From NCBI GenBank assembly GCA_910589415.1, contig OU342635.1:15686001-15750000 (forward strand): DNA of 64,000 bases, read 5' to 3'. Made by a program: the position numbers and the translations under genes. Position 1 is the stretch's first letter; the number at the start of each line of letters is the position of its first letter. The notes under the pieces were generated by a model. It ran no database searches and had not been told where the DNA came from. It was given only the letters and a program-made list of their open reading frames with translations. Source of the DNA: Malachius bipustulatus (Eukaryota > Arthropoda > Insecta > Coleoptera > Melyridae). This document shows, piece by piece, positions 22,336-37,500 of this stretch.

Positions 22336-25288
22336 CATTTGTTGAACCAAAAGTTGTATTTGGTAATGTAATACCCTGTCAGGGTGCAGGGGAGACAATA
22401 ATTAACCCTGACCATGGTAGTCTTCGGGGGCGAACATCCATCAACTTGAGGCCTCTTTTGCATTATTATTCCACGTCCTGATGTCGTAGGTAACATGCGA
22501 TGTCCCAGAGTTTTTGAAGTCTGAATTTAAATACATACTCACTTAAAATTTGAATGGCGACCACCAATTTTCAAATTTAAGAGTTAGTTAACAGGTTGAC
22601 TGCATATGTGTAAATTTCAAAAATTCCCCCTGAAACACCCTGTACTTGTACCAAAACAATAACTAATAAATTAAGAAAATTTTTACTACATGACCTGAAC
22701 ACTATCCAGATCACTTACGGAAAGATCTCTTCTTAATACCACACAATAGCAGTGGTGTGTTTTCTTGAGTAAATAAATCGTGCCTACCAACCTGTTCTGG
22801 CTAAACTCGCTTGAGTTGGTTTAACTTCTTGGTCAGGCCAGAAAACTCTTGCTAAGAGTTATCATAACCGCCCCATTCTCCCTCAATATTCCAGATGGAG
22901 TGTTTTGTCGTGTGATGTCAGGGAAGGTGGGATGAAGCCTGGATTTTTTTTTAAACAAACAACAGCAGTATGTCATAATTTTTATTTTATAGTCTAGATT
23001 TGTAACTAAATATATAAGTACCCTATATAAAAATACATTCTACACACAGTTTGCAACACTTATTGCAATAATGCTTCACACTAAAACATTGGAATATTAT
23101 CATTCATTATCAAGTTGATGGGAGAAATGTGTTGTTAACGGAAATAACCTGTATTAGTTATTACTTTTCAAATCAGTAATTTATTACCTATAAAGTACAA
23201 TATGTAAAATAGGCCCTCTTACCACCACACCTTTCACACTGAAAGGCCGAAGTGTACAATTTTGTGGGACAACAATCAAAGTACAACAAATTATTATTAT
23301 TATTATGCACTATTTTTTTTATATTTTGACATCAAAATGTTCACATATTTTATGTTAAGTAGTATATCACAAGTACATATCCGTACCATACATATAATTC
23401 GTTTGTTTTCTGAAAACTTAAAAAGATCTAGACTTTTTTTAAATTGATAAATAATATATTTACAGTCTTATATCTAAGCTCGATCTACGCTAATTCACAT
23501 TTGTAGTCATTTTTATTTGTCATAGTTATAAAAAGTTCAATAAATAAATAATTTATTAATAATAGTACATAAATTAATTTAAAAAATACAAACAGTTTTT
23601 TGAAAATTGCTATAATAATAGATACTCAAACACAAATCATTCAGTACTGGCTAAGAGATTTGTAACTTACACTGAACATCAGTCAAAATAAAAAAGTACC
23701 TACAACAAAATATACAAAAAAGATTTTATACATAAAATTATTGAATTTAAGAATGGATTTGGACCAGGACATTTGCAGAAAAAAGTACAACGTAAAACTG
23801 AGGATCTTTAGGCCTCTCATCTTCAGTTTCAACAACTTCTATACTTTATTGTTTTATTTAAACAATAAAATCGAAAAAGTAGTTTTTTCGAGACATTGGA
23901 AAAATCACTACTTAGACTAAAATGATACATACGAGATTTGTGCGCAATAAAAATATCTACAAACTGAGGCTTGTTCAATTATTGAAATCGTTAACAAATG
24001 AAAAAGTTATTGCAAAAACATGAAAACTGTTTTTTTTTGTTATTGTTGTAACTTTGGAAAAAATTCATATGAAACTTGAAACTTAAAAAGTATGCAGATA
24101 TGCCAAAGACGGGTGCTGCAGGTACAAATAGTTTTTGCAAAATCCTATTTGAGCAAACCGGAGCAAAAACCAAACACTTTGACCAATTTTCCAGTTGCCA
24201 ATTTGAAGTTTTCTTATAAACAAATTTTTATGTTATTTTCAAAGTTGGATCTTTTATCTCTTTGGGGGATTTTGCAAAAACCATACCTATGCACCCATCT
24301 TTCAAACACTTTTTAAGATATGAAATGAATTTTTGTAAAGAGAAAAGTTAGTAATTTTTATAAAAATGACGAAAAAGGGCCAAAATTTCATGTTTTTTTG
24401 CAATAACTTTTTCATTTGTTGACCAATTTAAATTTAACGGGTCTCAATTTGTAGGAATTCGCCTAATTTGTAGGTATAAATCTCACATGCTTAATTTTTG
24501 TCTACATTGGTGGTTTTTCCAATATTCCGGAAAAACTACTTTTTCTATTTTATTAATTCTTGAAACTTAAAATGAGAAGCCTTTACTATCATCATCCCTA
24601 ACACATTTTAAAATATGCCCTGAACTAATTTATTTAATTTAGAATATAAAATACATCCGATACTGATATTATTTTATTTATGCTGTTTTCAAAAATAATA
24701 ATTATGAAGATCAAAATCTCAAATTCATATTTGCGAGAATTCACAATGGATGGGAATATAAAAGAAAGTATCAACAAAAATTTTAATTTTAGTACAGGTC
24801 ACAATAATAATTATGCATATTATACATATAAATATAAATTTCTGTCTTCAGTTCTGTTTCACGCCCGTTTGACAATTTTAGCTGTGAAACCCCCTCTTTT
24901 AAGAAGAATGGATTTTTAATAAGAACCTTTGTGGTACACTACTTGTATTTGATAACATTAACAGATCAGATTATGAATTTTAAAATTAAATAAGATAGGT
25001 TTGTGACCTTATTAACAATAAAATGATCATCAAATACAAAAAAATATAGGTATCACTTGATTAAGGGTCTCATAAAACTTTCGTCACTGACAAAAAGGTA
25101 CCATCGAACCTCATAAAATAGTTTTACAAGACAAGGACGACAAACGTGCTAGTAAAAGGGTTTAAATGAGAGTGGACAAGGTTATTCCTCCGTACTGATC
25201 AAAAATTGTAAATTTGGAAAGTGACCAAATATTCACCATGCTACTATTACCACCGACCACAAAGACAGGATTTCTAAACTTTCCAAGT
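22336..25288. other. convergent intergenic region
   Basis: It lies between the 3' ends of Marf (+) and the NCKAP5-type gene (-) and should contain the latter's 3' untranslated region. It includes an inverted repeat (23804-24586) and CAGGGTG-like ends at about 22380 and 22645. No gene is seen. Confidence 0.5.
23804..24586. mobile_element. imperfect foldback element
   Basis: CTTTAGGCCTCTCATCTTCAG on the left pairs with AATGAGAAGCCTTTAC on the right. Further inward, AAAAGTAGTTTTTTCGAGAC pairs with CCGGAAAAACTACTTTTTC, and AACAAATGAAAAAGTTATTG with CAATAACTTTTTCATTTGTT. The arms extend over about 300 bases. Confidence 0.7.
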
Positions 25289-25539
25289 TCACACTTGACT
25301 AGCTCGAAGGAGTCCGGCGCTGGTTTCTTCGAAATCGTCCATATCTACACTACCGCTATCGACCGAGCATGTCCGGCTGCTGCTCGTTGTGCTCAGTTCG
25401 TCGAGGAAGTCGAAGCTGGCCACGGCCTCGCGTTCCTTCTCCCCGTAACGGACAAAAAAATCAGGACGGCCGATAATGGTCGGCCTCGGTGGCAACTGAC
25501 TCGCCCTCACCACCACCATCTCCGGGCAGACGGCGCATG
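25289..25539 (-). CDS. NCKAP5-type gene, probable terminal coding exon
   Basis: The acceptor CTGCCTCTTGCAG precedes 25539, and the frame continues to TGA at 25291-25289. It starts with two bases that complete the single G left by the exon ending at 31725. It encodes ACAVCPEMVVVRASQLPPRP, then IIGRPDFFVRYGEKEREA, FDFLDELSTTSSSRTCSVDS and GLLRASQV. GC content and codon use differ from the flanking AT-rich DNA, supporting a coding exon. Linkage to the NCKAP5-type gene across 6.2 kb rests on strand, phase and lack of another candidate. Confidence 0.65.
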
Positions 25540-28500
25540 CTGCAAGAGGCAGGCTGTTGTACTAGCACTCAGACGGCCGTCTCCGTCAAAGGGGTGCACG
25601 GTGCAGATGATGCAGCTTAAAATCCCCCAACATTGTACAGTTCGCTCAGCTTTAAATTTTAGTTTTATAATAGTCGAAATTTGAAGGACTGCTTACTGAC
25701 TGTTTTTGAGCAACTTTAGGTTTATTAATTCTCATTTAAACAGCACATTTAACTCGCCTATTTAACCATTGCAAAGTAATTATTATCGAAAGCCATGCAA
25801 TAATATGTAATAGACAATGGCGGAAAAATCTCTGTGAAATATAAGCAATACTCTGATTAATATATTTGGACTAACTTGATAATAATTGTAAATAAATCTC
25901 TCCATTTTTGTGTTTTCGGTTCAGGATTATAAACAATAGTAACAAAGAGGAATGGTCAATCCATCTTAAAACAAAAATCAGGCAGTCTCCCTGTTGTCTG
26001 CAATAGTGTATTAAAGAGACATAGAGAGTGAAACAGGTCCTAGTCTTCAGATCGGAATGATTCTGTCTGCATGTGGGTTATGGAGCTCTATTAAATTGTC
26101 CTCCACCCATGAACCTGCTATCTTTCCCCTCATTATTATTGTTTATCATACTGAACATTAAACATAAAAACCGAAAGACTCATTACTTACTGATTAATAT
26201 ATGCAATAGTTTCAATATTTCAACAACTAGGTATAATGCTGAATCTACTAATATTCATTATTTATAAAACAGAAAATAGAACTGACTATGATATGTGTAT
26301 TCTCAATGCTTGATGATCAATAATGGCGTTGACGTATTCAATTGGTTTTTAATTTCAAGAGGTTCCAAAAATCAAGTTTCAATTTTCAATTTTTCTGCAG
26401 ATGGAGAGTGAACAGGAAAACTCCACTGTGTAAGGGAAGGGATTATTTGTCCATTCCATTTAACTTTAATAAGTTAATTTACCAATAATTATTGCTCGTT
26501 TAATAATTATTTCCCCCATCAACCAAATGTTTGCATGGAGTGGCTTTTTGCCTTGAACTTTTTGATACACAGAAGATTTCAATTTAGTTCCAAAGGCATT
26601 TTAAGTATAGATCGATTTTTTTTCTCTACAAAAAAAATTGATAATGTGTGGCAATGGCAAAATATGCAGCGGTTCTAGTTCCAAAGAGATTTGAACATTT
26701 ATGTGATCGATTGATTATGTCTTATAGAAAGGAACTATCAAAAGAGAAGGTTTTTATTTCATGAATCCTTCAAATGGTTATAAAGGATGAAAAATTGCAG
26801 AGTACTATTGAGTTAGAGGGTATATGGGGGTGAAACCGCCCCCCTTTCAGTTTTTTAGTTATATCTCGAAAACGAAGCAAAATAAATAGTTTATTTAAAA
26901 AACTCTTAAAAATCTCTTGTGTCAAAAATATTTAAAAAGGTAATTTGAAAAAAAGAAAAAATGCTTTTAGGTATTTTTCCTTTTCAATTTATTTGCTTAT
27001 AACATTTTTCTGAGCAGAAATAGGTCTGCTTCACATAAAAACAAATTGGGTGTTAAAAAAATTAAAGCGGCTACGCTACATCTCAGTCAGTTTTCATACA
27101 AAAATCTTTTTTAACTCACTATTTTGAACACAATTTAATCTAGGTACTTGCCTTTCTGTGAAGCAATGCCTATACCTATCTCAGCTCAGTAAAATGTTAT
27201 AAGTAAGCAAATAAAATGGAAAAGGAAAATAAATTAATTTTTTTGTTTTTTTTCAAATTACCTTTCAAAATATTTTTGAAACAATCATGTAAAATCGCAT
27301 ATCTACAGAAAATTTCTTAACAACTATACCTGAATTTTGCTTCAATTTCGAGATAAAATAAAAAAAAAGCTGTACGGGGTGGGGGTTTCACCCTATCTCC
27401 AATTTCCAGGCTCTAATTTAACAGTACAGTACTCAGAGATTTTTCATCCTCAATAATCATTTGAAGGATTCATGCAATGAAAACCAGTTCTTTTAAGAAT
27501 TTCTTATTGTCCTGTTTGTTAGGACATAACCAGGTCTATTAATGATGACTAGTTGTTCAATGCAGGCTGGGATGTTAAAACTGGATAGAATCAATCACCC
27601 CTCTTGATTGACAATAAATGAACCTCCTGGAAACATTCTGAGGGTATAAAGTAAAGCAAGATATACAGGTGTCCCTGAAATGACTTTTTTCAGTCATTTT
27701 TTTTAAGTCGATTTAAGTCAACTTATCTTAGTCCAAAGTTGTTTGGTTTCATTACCCACTTTTTTTTAAACCCAATACGTAGTTTTTGATATATTTCAAT
27801 GTTTTTAGATAAATTGAACACCCTTGTATATCGTTCAAATTTTTTTACAGTTGATTATTGATGAAAAAAAAATCAATCAGACAGAAAAATCGAAATGGAC
27901 AAAATATGAGTTATTTTCTTGTTCTACTCTTTATAAGGAAGGTTTGACTAAGTTGACGAAGTGTTCCGAGTTCGTTTCTGGCACTTGTTCATCGATAGAA
28001 CCAAAGGTTCAAAAGTTACGAGATGACCAAATTTTCCGCAATTTTTGCCTATTATGTGAAAACTTATTATTTTTGATACACAGGAGACTTTGCCTTAATC
28101 CCAACACTATTTTATAGATTGATCTATTTTCCACAGAAAACGATATTAATGTGGACGCTTTTCCGATCCCGTAAAATAGATTTCTAGAAATTTGTTTTTC
28201 AAAATCAAAATTCTATGTCATCGCATTAGCTTATACCTCAGGGCCGAAACAACGTGCAATAACTGACATGAAAAAAAAATCAATTTTAGAGGAAACGGCA
28301 AGCAGAAATTAACGTTGGAGGTACATTTTCACTGATGGAGAAGCGACAAACAGAAATGTTCCTCCAAACGTACTATTATTATTATTATTATTATCACTTC
28401 TAGGGTAGGTTCAAGGTCCTCATACTAGAAGTCTAGAATAACCAAATACCAAAAACCAAATACTAGAAGTCTAGTTCCCTCTAGCGCTAGGCATTCATAC

Positions 28501-31500
28501 ATTAAGTAATATGGGGTTTCCTCCCCCTCCCCGCATCTCCTGCAATCGGTTATTTTCAACTCTTATTGTTGAGAGGTGTTTCATTAGTGGGCAATGTCCT
28601 GTTAGAAGTCCAATTACCCATCTCCTCCAAACGTAAGTTTCTGCTTGCCATTTTCGAAATTGCATTTTATAAGCGAAAAAATCGATTGTACACCTGGATA
28701 TACAGGATTACCAGTAACTCGCGCACTCCGAATACAGGGTGTTATGGAATTCTTTTAGTTAGTTTTTGAGTTACAAAGTTTGCTTCATCCAACTTTAAAG
28801 CTAATTATTATTTTAATAACCACGATAAAAATAAGTGAATAGGTAATTCACTCTGCTAGAGTGTCTGGATCAAATACTTCATGATTAATTTTTTTCTACA
28901 AAACCTCTATTACAGAGGAATTGAAAATGTTGAAAATCAACAACATACCTAAATCTGAAAGAATTTTGGAGTTTGGCAACTGTGCTAGCTCACCTTAGAA
29001 AACAAAATATTAATGCCTTCATTGCCATGGAAAAAAAATTATGAAAATGAGTATCTAACTTAAACTTGTTCACATGTTCAGTGCAATGTTGTCACTTTAA
29101 TTTTTACAAAAATGGTTATATATTTGGAAAAAAAAACTTACAGCACTGCGGTAAGACAATTTACCACTATTAAAAAGTGAAGTTTATCACAGCATGCCCC
29201 GAGTGCGCGATTTACTGGTCAGCCTGTGTAGAAAGAGAAAATTTCTCAAGCAAAAATAACATTAAAAAGGAGAATAATATGGTTCTAGGGCATAGATATG
29301 TGGCATATTGACGAGTGCATGAGTAGCACGAAACCTCGATTTCTATGTACATGGTCTTGTTTTGCATGCTTTGTAAAAGACTAGATTCTCTACGATGAGC
29401 CCTAGAACCAGCGAATTCTTCTTTTCATATTCAAAAAATTATCAAAATGAATGCTTTTTTCTTTTGTTTGTTGGGTTCCTACGGTATTATTTCCTATACT
29501 AATACCATTCATCCGATTGGGATGGAACTTAGGTGAGCTGTTATCAGGGACAAGATGGGATGGGACAAATACCTGTTAGTTAATATTAATTAATTTATTT
29601 TGCCTCAGATTAAGCATCATACTGTTCTATTTTGGGCTGTTTTTCTGCATATATTAATGAAACAATTAGAAAAAGTCAGTAAACATTCCTTTTCACAAGA
29701 CCAATAAATTGAAGAAGTGCAGTGTAAAAGAAAATAAAATCATAGTACCTACAAGAACTACATAAAATATCAGATAGGTAGTAAAATAGAAGATTAAAGA
29801 AGAGAACCAGTAACGATAGTAGTAAATTTACCAAGGTTCATTCAGCTGAACGTACCAGTAAAATGTTCGGGTATTATCCAAGAAGCCTTTTAAGCATTAT
29901 GTTATTAATGTTATTGAAAAAAAAATCCGAAATATGTATGTTAAAATGTTACCATGCACGTGAAATATGCTAAATGCTCATGAAAAAATGAGAAATTGAT
30001 TTACTGGCTTTTAATCACTCATATAGGTACCAGGTGGTCAACTTATGCAATAATTTGTAGGTACATATACTTACAAATATTAAAAAAAAAATTGGTTTTA
30101 TTTTGCAGAACCTCAATTTTCATTGTAACAAAACGAGTTAAGTTGAAACCTCCAAGTAAAACAACTGTTAAAACATGTGATAAGATTTGACAATTTTTAT
30201 TGAACCTTCCTTTATGTTGATTTTTGTCTTCCGATTTATAGGGGTTTAGGTTCTTGGTTAAAAATATTATTTCATAAAAATGCGATTGGTCCCTTGTTCA
30301 CTCATAAATATTTCAACAATAAATCTGAAGACATGAAGACAAAAATCAACATGATAAGATTCGTATATTGGCCATGAAAAAGATTTCTATGCATTATTAA
30401 CAGACCTTGTAGGGCATATAGTTGTTAACAATTTTATATAGGTACATACAATAAGGTTTGCAAATCTCTGAATCCCATGTTTAACACGGTAGAATTAATT
30501 AAAGCAAACACTTTGAAATAATTTTTATTTATTTATTAATGAATCATTATGTAAAGTCAGTGTGGTTTTCGTATAAGTTCTGCTTAAACTCCACAAACAA
30601 CCCCTGCAACCCCATGAGGGTTATGTGATATGATAGTCCTTGCATTTGAGAATAAAACATGGCTGAGAATGCTCCAGAAAGTTTGAGAACCTTCTAGAAT
30701 CTATTAGAATGTCGGAAATTATTTTGAAATTTAGAAAAATGTTATAATCGTCTGATTTTTTACAACCAGTCCAGTTGAGTGTCAATTTTTACGAACAACC
30801 GTTACTTTATTATCTTTTAAAACTTTGATTTATACAGAATGATTGACTTTTTCATTGTCCAGCTTGTATCTACTAAAATACGAAAAATACAGATACATGA
30901 AGATTGTCAAACTCAATTCGATCTACACAATTATTGTAAATTTTTTTCCATGGCCTAGCTATTTTAAGGTAGAACACCCTTCTTTAAATGTAACACCCTG
31001 TATTTTTTTACAGCATTGAATTTTAAACCATTTCATCTATACAGTAATGTATTCATTGTAAAGTGCCATTTTGTTGTTACCTACCTAAGACACTGTTGAT
31101 AATTTTTTTTTGTTTCCTCCTGATTTTTGCAGCATTTCATGTGAACATTAAACATGCTGCAGAAATTTTCTTTTAGAGCTCCTGAAGATTTTGAGTACTA
31201 GTCTTATAAACACTGTTTTTCAAGAAACCACCCAGAAAGAAATTCAAGACTGAAAAAAATACAGGGTGTTACATTCAAAAACACAAAGGTGAGTATTCTA
31301 CCTTAAATCTGGTAGACCGTGGAAGAAAATTTACAATTGTGTTAGGAAAAAAAGTTAGCTAGCCAGGCTAGCCTATATAACCAGTATACCTAGGAATTTC
31401 CCACAAGGCCTGTTTTGGCAGTAGCAATGATGAAAAAGCTAAGCAGTAACTAAAATATCTCCTGAAACCATGTAATGACTCGAAATTTGATTCCCCAAAA

Positions 31501-34500
31501 CTATTTACTAATAACTTTTTTGGATCAAACATCAATTTTTACATAATTCAAGCGGTTTCAGGAAAAATTATGCACAAAGCAAGTCATGACAGTATTTTTT
31601 AGTATTTTTTCTATTGGATTCAGGAGCTTAGAGCAGTGCTCGCAACAACACAACATCCTGATTAACCTTAATCAGTACCTAATAACTTTCATGACTTGCA
31701 ATGTAAATAATTATTATTACCTACCTTTCTTTTGTCTGTGAAATCGATGGATTTTATGGAGCTGATTGTAATCAGGAGGATCTTCCGTAGTATCACTAGC
31801 TACACTACCTCCACACGAAGACGTCGGGGACGAATCACTAGAAACTGATGCCATCATTACATCCAACAGATTCGCTCTTGCCTGAATACAAAGAGAAATT
31901 AATAAATTAACTCACTAACAAATCCGAATCGTGTTACCTTTGGATCTGTGAGGTCGATATCTTTCTCTACATGCACCCACCCGGTGGACTGACATGCTTG
32001 GTCAAGCTTGGATGCGGTCGGTTCTGAGCTGCAATTTTCTTGCACGGTCAGAGATTCATCACCGTTCCTTATCATCCTGTTCAACTCGTCTATGACATCT
32101 TTTGAAGTAGCACGCTCGTGAAAACTAACCGCTCGATGTGGAGGACCGTCTATAATGTTGCTCAGAACGCCGGCAGAGCTCACAGGTAGATGTTCCGATG
32201 ATATTATGTGCTGAGGCGAGATATCGTGGTTTATGTAAATTATCTGCTGTTTCTGGGCTGTCGGTGTCTTCGGTTTATTCTTGTGTAGAATTTTACTCTT
32301 TGGTAGTTTGCTATCTTTGTCGTTGGCGAGTCCTTTCGAGGGGCTGAGTGGCAAGCGAGAAGCGTTCAGTTTTCTTCGAGGGATCCTACTTATGACGGTT
32401 TCAGTCGTGCTGACGTTTGATGTTAACGATTCGCTCATTTCTTCCTGATTTAATATCGATTCATTTTCATTTGGGTCATTGTAACTATCAACACACTCTT
32501 CAGATTTAGAAATACTGTTGTCTGAATCCGGAAACGACGTGCTCTGGTAATCAATCGAAGTAATTTCAACGTTAAGACTACTGCATATATCGACAGGAAT
32601 TTCGGTTATGTTCGAACAGTTCTCGCTTTCAACATCTAAAGGTGTCACTAAACAGATCTCATTGGCGTACGCGATATTCTGCTGAATACTGTCGTCGATT
32701 TTATCACTCTCACCGTCGCCGTCGCACCGTTTGCTGAAAGTAAACTCTTTGCATAATTGTTTTAAAGTAACATAGTTCTCATTATCACTAGATTTTGGTT
32801 CACTTTTGTTTAAACATAAATCACTATCACAATTTTTCAAGTCTTCTAAATTCTGCTGAGGTCCCTCAATGTTAAATTCTTTGGTTATATCGCTAACTGA
32901 ACACGGACGACGACCATCCTTCGAGTCCCTGGAATTGATGTACTTCTGCTGTTCCGCTATAAACGTGAGCACATTCTGGAGGGTCGTTTCTCTATCACCG
33001 TTTTCGCTGAACGCTTTGGAAGACGTCGACGCTAAGCTTTTCGTGCTTTCAAATTTTACTAACCTATAAAAGTCCCTAGTGAAGTCGGTTCCTATTGCCG
33101 GCAGCTCACCCGTGTCGTCACTGCAGCCGCTCAGCGCTGCCGACGATCTCTTCGAACAAGTTTCCGGCTCATGAGAGTGGCAACAGTCGGAACCTCCGCT
33201 CGACCAACTGTTGTCCGGAGACACGGACACCTGCTGGGTGACGGCGTACGGCCATGGTTTCTCGTCGCAATTCTTAGAGGCATCCATCAAAAAAGTGACC
33301 AGCTCTCTTCCCTCTTTATCCATCATGTAGCTCGAGTTGTTCCAGAGGCATTCGCTGGAGTCCTCTTCGAGTTCGAGCGTGTTATTCTCCTGGATGCTCG
33401 GCAACGTAGAAATCGAGATCTGTCCCGGAGTGATGGCTTCCAGTCTCTTCCAGTGCTCTCGTAAATCATCGTTGGACAAACTTAAGCTCCAGTCCTCTAA
33501 TTCCGCTCGATCGTACTCCAGTTCTAGCATGTCTCTGTGGTGTTGCAATGCAGATCTCGTCTCGTCGAGCCTCAACCAATGTTGGACGTATTCCGCATCC
33601 CAAGTAGTACTGTCTTCAGCCATGCTCGACCAGGAGAGACGAGTAAATTTATCATCCGATGCTTCGTTATTGCTTCCTAGAAGAACAATCATCACTAAAA
33701 GACAGTTGAGAGAAACTAAATTGAATGTAACTTACCCCAAAGAGTGTTTGTTGCTTTCGTTCTTCTTAATGGATTCACGGGTTTCTCTGTAATATCTACA
33801 ACGAAAATCGAGGGAGAACTGGAAATCGGCGAGCTAAACTTATAGCACGGACTAGGCGCGGTCGTTATTTTGATGCAAAGATGCGAATCGGAAAAGCTTC
33901 GCATTATGTGCTGGAAGGGCAACATATTCTTTCCGGGAGGATAGCTGTTCCTGCAAGAAATATTTCAACACCTTTCTAATTTTTGTTGCTCAAGAAATTA
34001 CATACCTCGATTTGAGATTGAGAAGATTCAGTGGTATGTACAGTATATCCGTATCTTGCTTATCGGCCACTAGTAACCTGGTGTTATCGGCCAAATCTGT
34101 CTCATCCGTTGCTTCTTTAAGATCTTCCAATTCTCTGCTAACGGTCGCTTCAGCAGAGCTTCGAGTGGCGTCCGTCTGCACATCGGAAGACATGGTCGAG
34201 TAGCCTTCGTCTCGATTTCCACTTTCGGGGGACTCATTTCCGGTCGTATCTTCTTCACTTTTCACACTAATTTGAGCTGAAATAAGGAATGCCAGTAAGA
34301 AACAAACAGACTATCCGAAATTTTATTTCAATCTAACAAACATCCAACTTGACACACTTACCTTGGATAGGTCTCGTTTTTTTCAATCTGGCCGTCTGAA
34401 GGATGGGCAGTTGCAAATTCAACGAGACCGGACGCTGAGGCGGCACCCATAAGACCGAATCGACTCCAGTGAGAGCTTCCAGCAATTTTCGCGGTGTAAC

Positions 34501-37500
34501 TTCGCTTCCCTTTAAATCTGTCCACAATTTCGTAAGAATCTGATGTCGTTTCTTGTCTTCTAATGATAATCTTGAATCTGTAATAAAGCAAAATTCTCGA
34601 TTGGTGGAGGGTACTGCAATATAATTGTGTCAACGCAAGAGCAAGCCACGCGAAGCGAGGGCAACTAGTTTCCGAGATATAAAATTTCCCCAAGACAACT
34701 TCAAATTCTAATTTCCAATGCACAAACCAAAATTATTATGAAATTTAAATATAAAACGATATTTAAGGACAAATGTCACAGAAGATCAGAAGGTATGTGT
34801 TAAAATGGTGGTTAAACACAATCCACTAAATCCATTTTCAAAACCCATAAAAAATAGAGGTGAGAAAAAATTTCCAACTGGCAACATTAGCACCAGAAAG
34901 TTGGTTTTGGAAATGGTGTCTCAATGATTTTGCACTCTCACTATGATAAATTCATTGATTAAAAAGTGAAATACTTGTCATAGAAGTTAAAATTGAATTA
35001 TTAATTAAGATTCAGTGAGTAGGTATGCCACTATATGATTATGTGCCCAGGTGAAATACATAATAAATTGTAATTGCCCCACAGCAGCTTGTATGTCATT
35101 ACAAACAATAAACAATGTCTCATATTTGAAAAGTTTTAATACCATGCAAGAGATTACAGGTAAGTATATTCACATCACATTTGGTCGCATTTTTTTTAGT
35201 TGAAATGAACCGTTTTCAGACATGACAGGCGGAAAAAATGAGAATAAATAGACAAAATTGACACTTACCAATTATTTCTGAATCAGCCGATAACCTCTTC
35301 TTGATTTTCTGTAAAGCCAATTCATCATTCTCGTTTTCCTTTTTGGGGCTACCTTCGAGAATTTCAGAATTAAACGAATTGCAGTGCTTCACTGCATCAC
35401 TGCACACTTTGACAACTTCATTAGGAGACTGCTTGGGACTTGGCTCCGGTGAATCAGTATTCGTTCTTTCTAGGACCTCTTGATTGTTCTGGGAACTGGA
35501 CGACTCGTATTCGGGAGTCGTTTCTAACGAATCACAATGAAGGTGATGCACGAGCATCGAAGTCAGGGCACGGTTTTGGGTCTCCAGCTCCTGGATCCTA
35601 TTATTTAAATTTCCCACCTCTTCCTTCAAGCCCTAGGGGAATGGATAAATTCGGTGTTAATTTAATAACGAGTGTATAAAATCTAACATATACATACCTT
35701 TTGCGCCAGAAGTGCTCTGACTACTTGATTGGCCACATCGTCCAAGCAACGTTCGTACTGTTTCCTCGATTCTTCGGCATGTCTTTGTAAAGCAGCCGTG
35801 TGTGCTTGAAGCAAGGTGTCGGAGTTCACTTCTGTTCCCACTTGGTCAAGCTGCTGCCTCAGCATCGATACCTCATGGTTTAGTCGCGTTATTGTGCTCT
35901 GATATTGTTGACAACGGTTCTGAAATGAAAAAAAAAATATAGACAATACTTCAACTGAGTCAGCAGACAAAAGGATATCAATTTATGTTGGACTGGTGAG
36001 TTTAAGTTTTTATTGAATTTCCTTCAATTTTCCCTTCAAGAATTCAAGAAATTTGTAGATAATGCATCTAGCTCCTTTGGCGGCTGTCTTTCTAACTGGT
36101 TTTCAGAGGTGGCCCAGAAGCTTCTTGTCGACTATATTTTTGAATCCCGAAAGGAAACTGATCTGAAAGTTCACGAACATTGAAGCAGTGGGCAGAAACG
36201 TACGTGCGCGAACTCGAAATTAAAGAAGGAAGATCGGGTGAATTTGTTTATAGAAATCTTCGCGATGGCTTGCCGAAATCTCACTAGATGGAACTACTTG
36301 CAATATAAATAAATGCAAGGTCAGAGACGGCGGCAGTCTACATTGGAATATCAGCGGCATTACGAGCAAAAACAAACGATAAATTCAAGATACATAATTA
36401 TAAAATAAATAAATAAATTCATACTGCTTGTCGTTTTTCCGATTAACTAGCAAATTCACGATAAAGAAGATCGGAACAATATTATTTAGAATATCTACCT
36501 ACCAATTTCCCTTCCTGCATAGTATAGCAATGCTGGGAGAAGAACAAAGAAGACCGCCTGGAGCGACAGTGCTTGTTGTATCGTATAAGTAACAGGCCCG
36601 CTCGAATGGTTCAATACGACCCCGTATTAATGAACTTTAGAACATTAACTAATGAGTCTTACAAACTCGTTAGTTACTAGTCGTCTGGAATCATCAGATA
36701 TTTCCAAAATCGTGTTATAACAATTAACCATTGCAAGGTGAATATTAAACCTTTTACTACGTGCTCCCGATCCAATGTTGGGCATAAGCTCTGGTCCTTC
36801 ACCCTGTGTTAACAATTAACATTTCTATAATTTAATTAATCCATGCACATTAAAGAGTAAACTTGCTAAACAATTTTAATCCTCGAACCAGTACAAACAT
36901 TTGGTCCTCTAACAAGGATGTTGCCTAACCTGTTAGCTTGTCATGGAATTCTGAACTTCCGATCATATACAGGGTGTCTCGTATTTCAGAGCTCACCATG
37001 GGTATCTCCTAAAATCCCGCCAAGAGATACGGGGTCAGTTAAATTTGAGAAAATGTGGCCATCTCGAGTCTATACTGAAATATCCTGAAAAAACTCAAAA
37101 ATCGATATTTCTTATTTTTGTCACATCTTTGTTATTGTTGTAAATTAATAATTGTCCTTCTGCTGGCCCAACTTTTTCCCAATTTAACCGGCCCCTCGGT
37201 TTCAGAGATCCCCATGCTGTTTATTCTTCTCTTGGACACAGTGTATAGTAACTTTTGGCATAACTTACAAAATATACCAGATAGTACAAAAAAAAACCGC
37301 TTCAACTTACTCACAAGTGTGGTTAAGTTCGTTTACAAGTGGCTGGGCTAATTCTAACAACTCGACAAAAAATGAGCATCGGCCCAGTAAATTACATTTA
37401 CTACCCTTATTACAGTTTATATTAAAACCCTTCATTTGATATATAATTTTCCGAGGTTTATACCGACTTGGAATAATTATTATAATTTAATAATTACTTT

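Larger units (their letters stand above)
25540..31724. other. NCKAP5-type gene intron, inverted-repeat rich
   Basis: The 6.2-kb intron contains elements at 26711-27531, 27660-27835, 28373-28625, 28700-29230 and 30925-31350. The rest (about 25.7-26.7 kb and 29.2-30.9 kb) is AT-rich without recognised features. Confidence 0.65.

Noticed and set aside
25214..25684. 156-codon plus-strand frame
   Set aside because: Antisense to the terminal exon at 25539-25289, whose splice signal and phase are better.
33337..33792. 151-codon plus-strand frame
   Set aside because: It is the antisense shadow of the large NCKAP5-type exon and its 5' junction.
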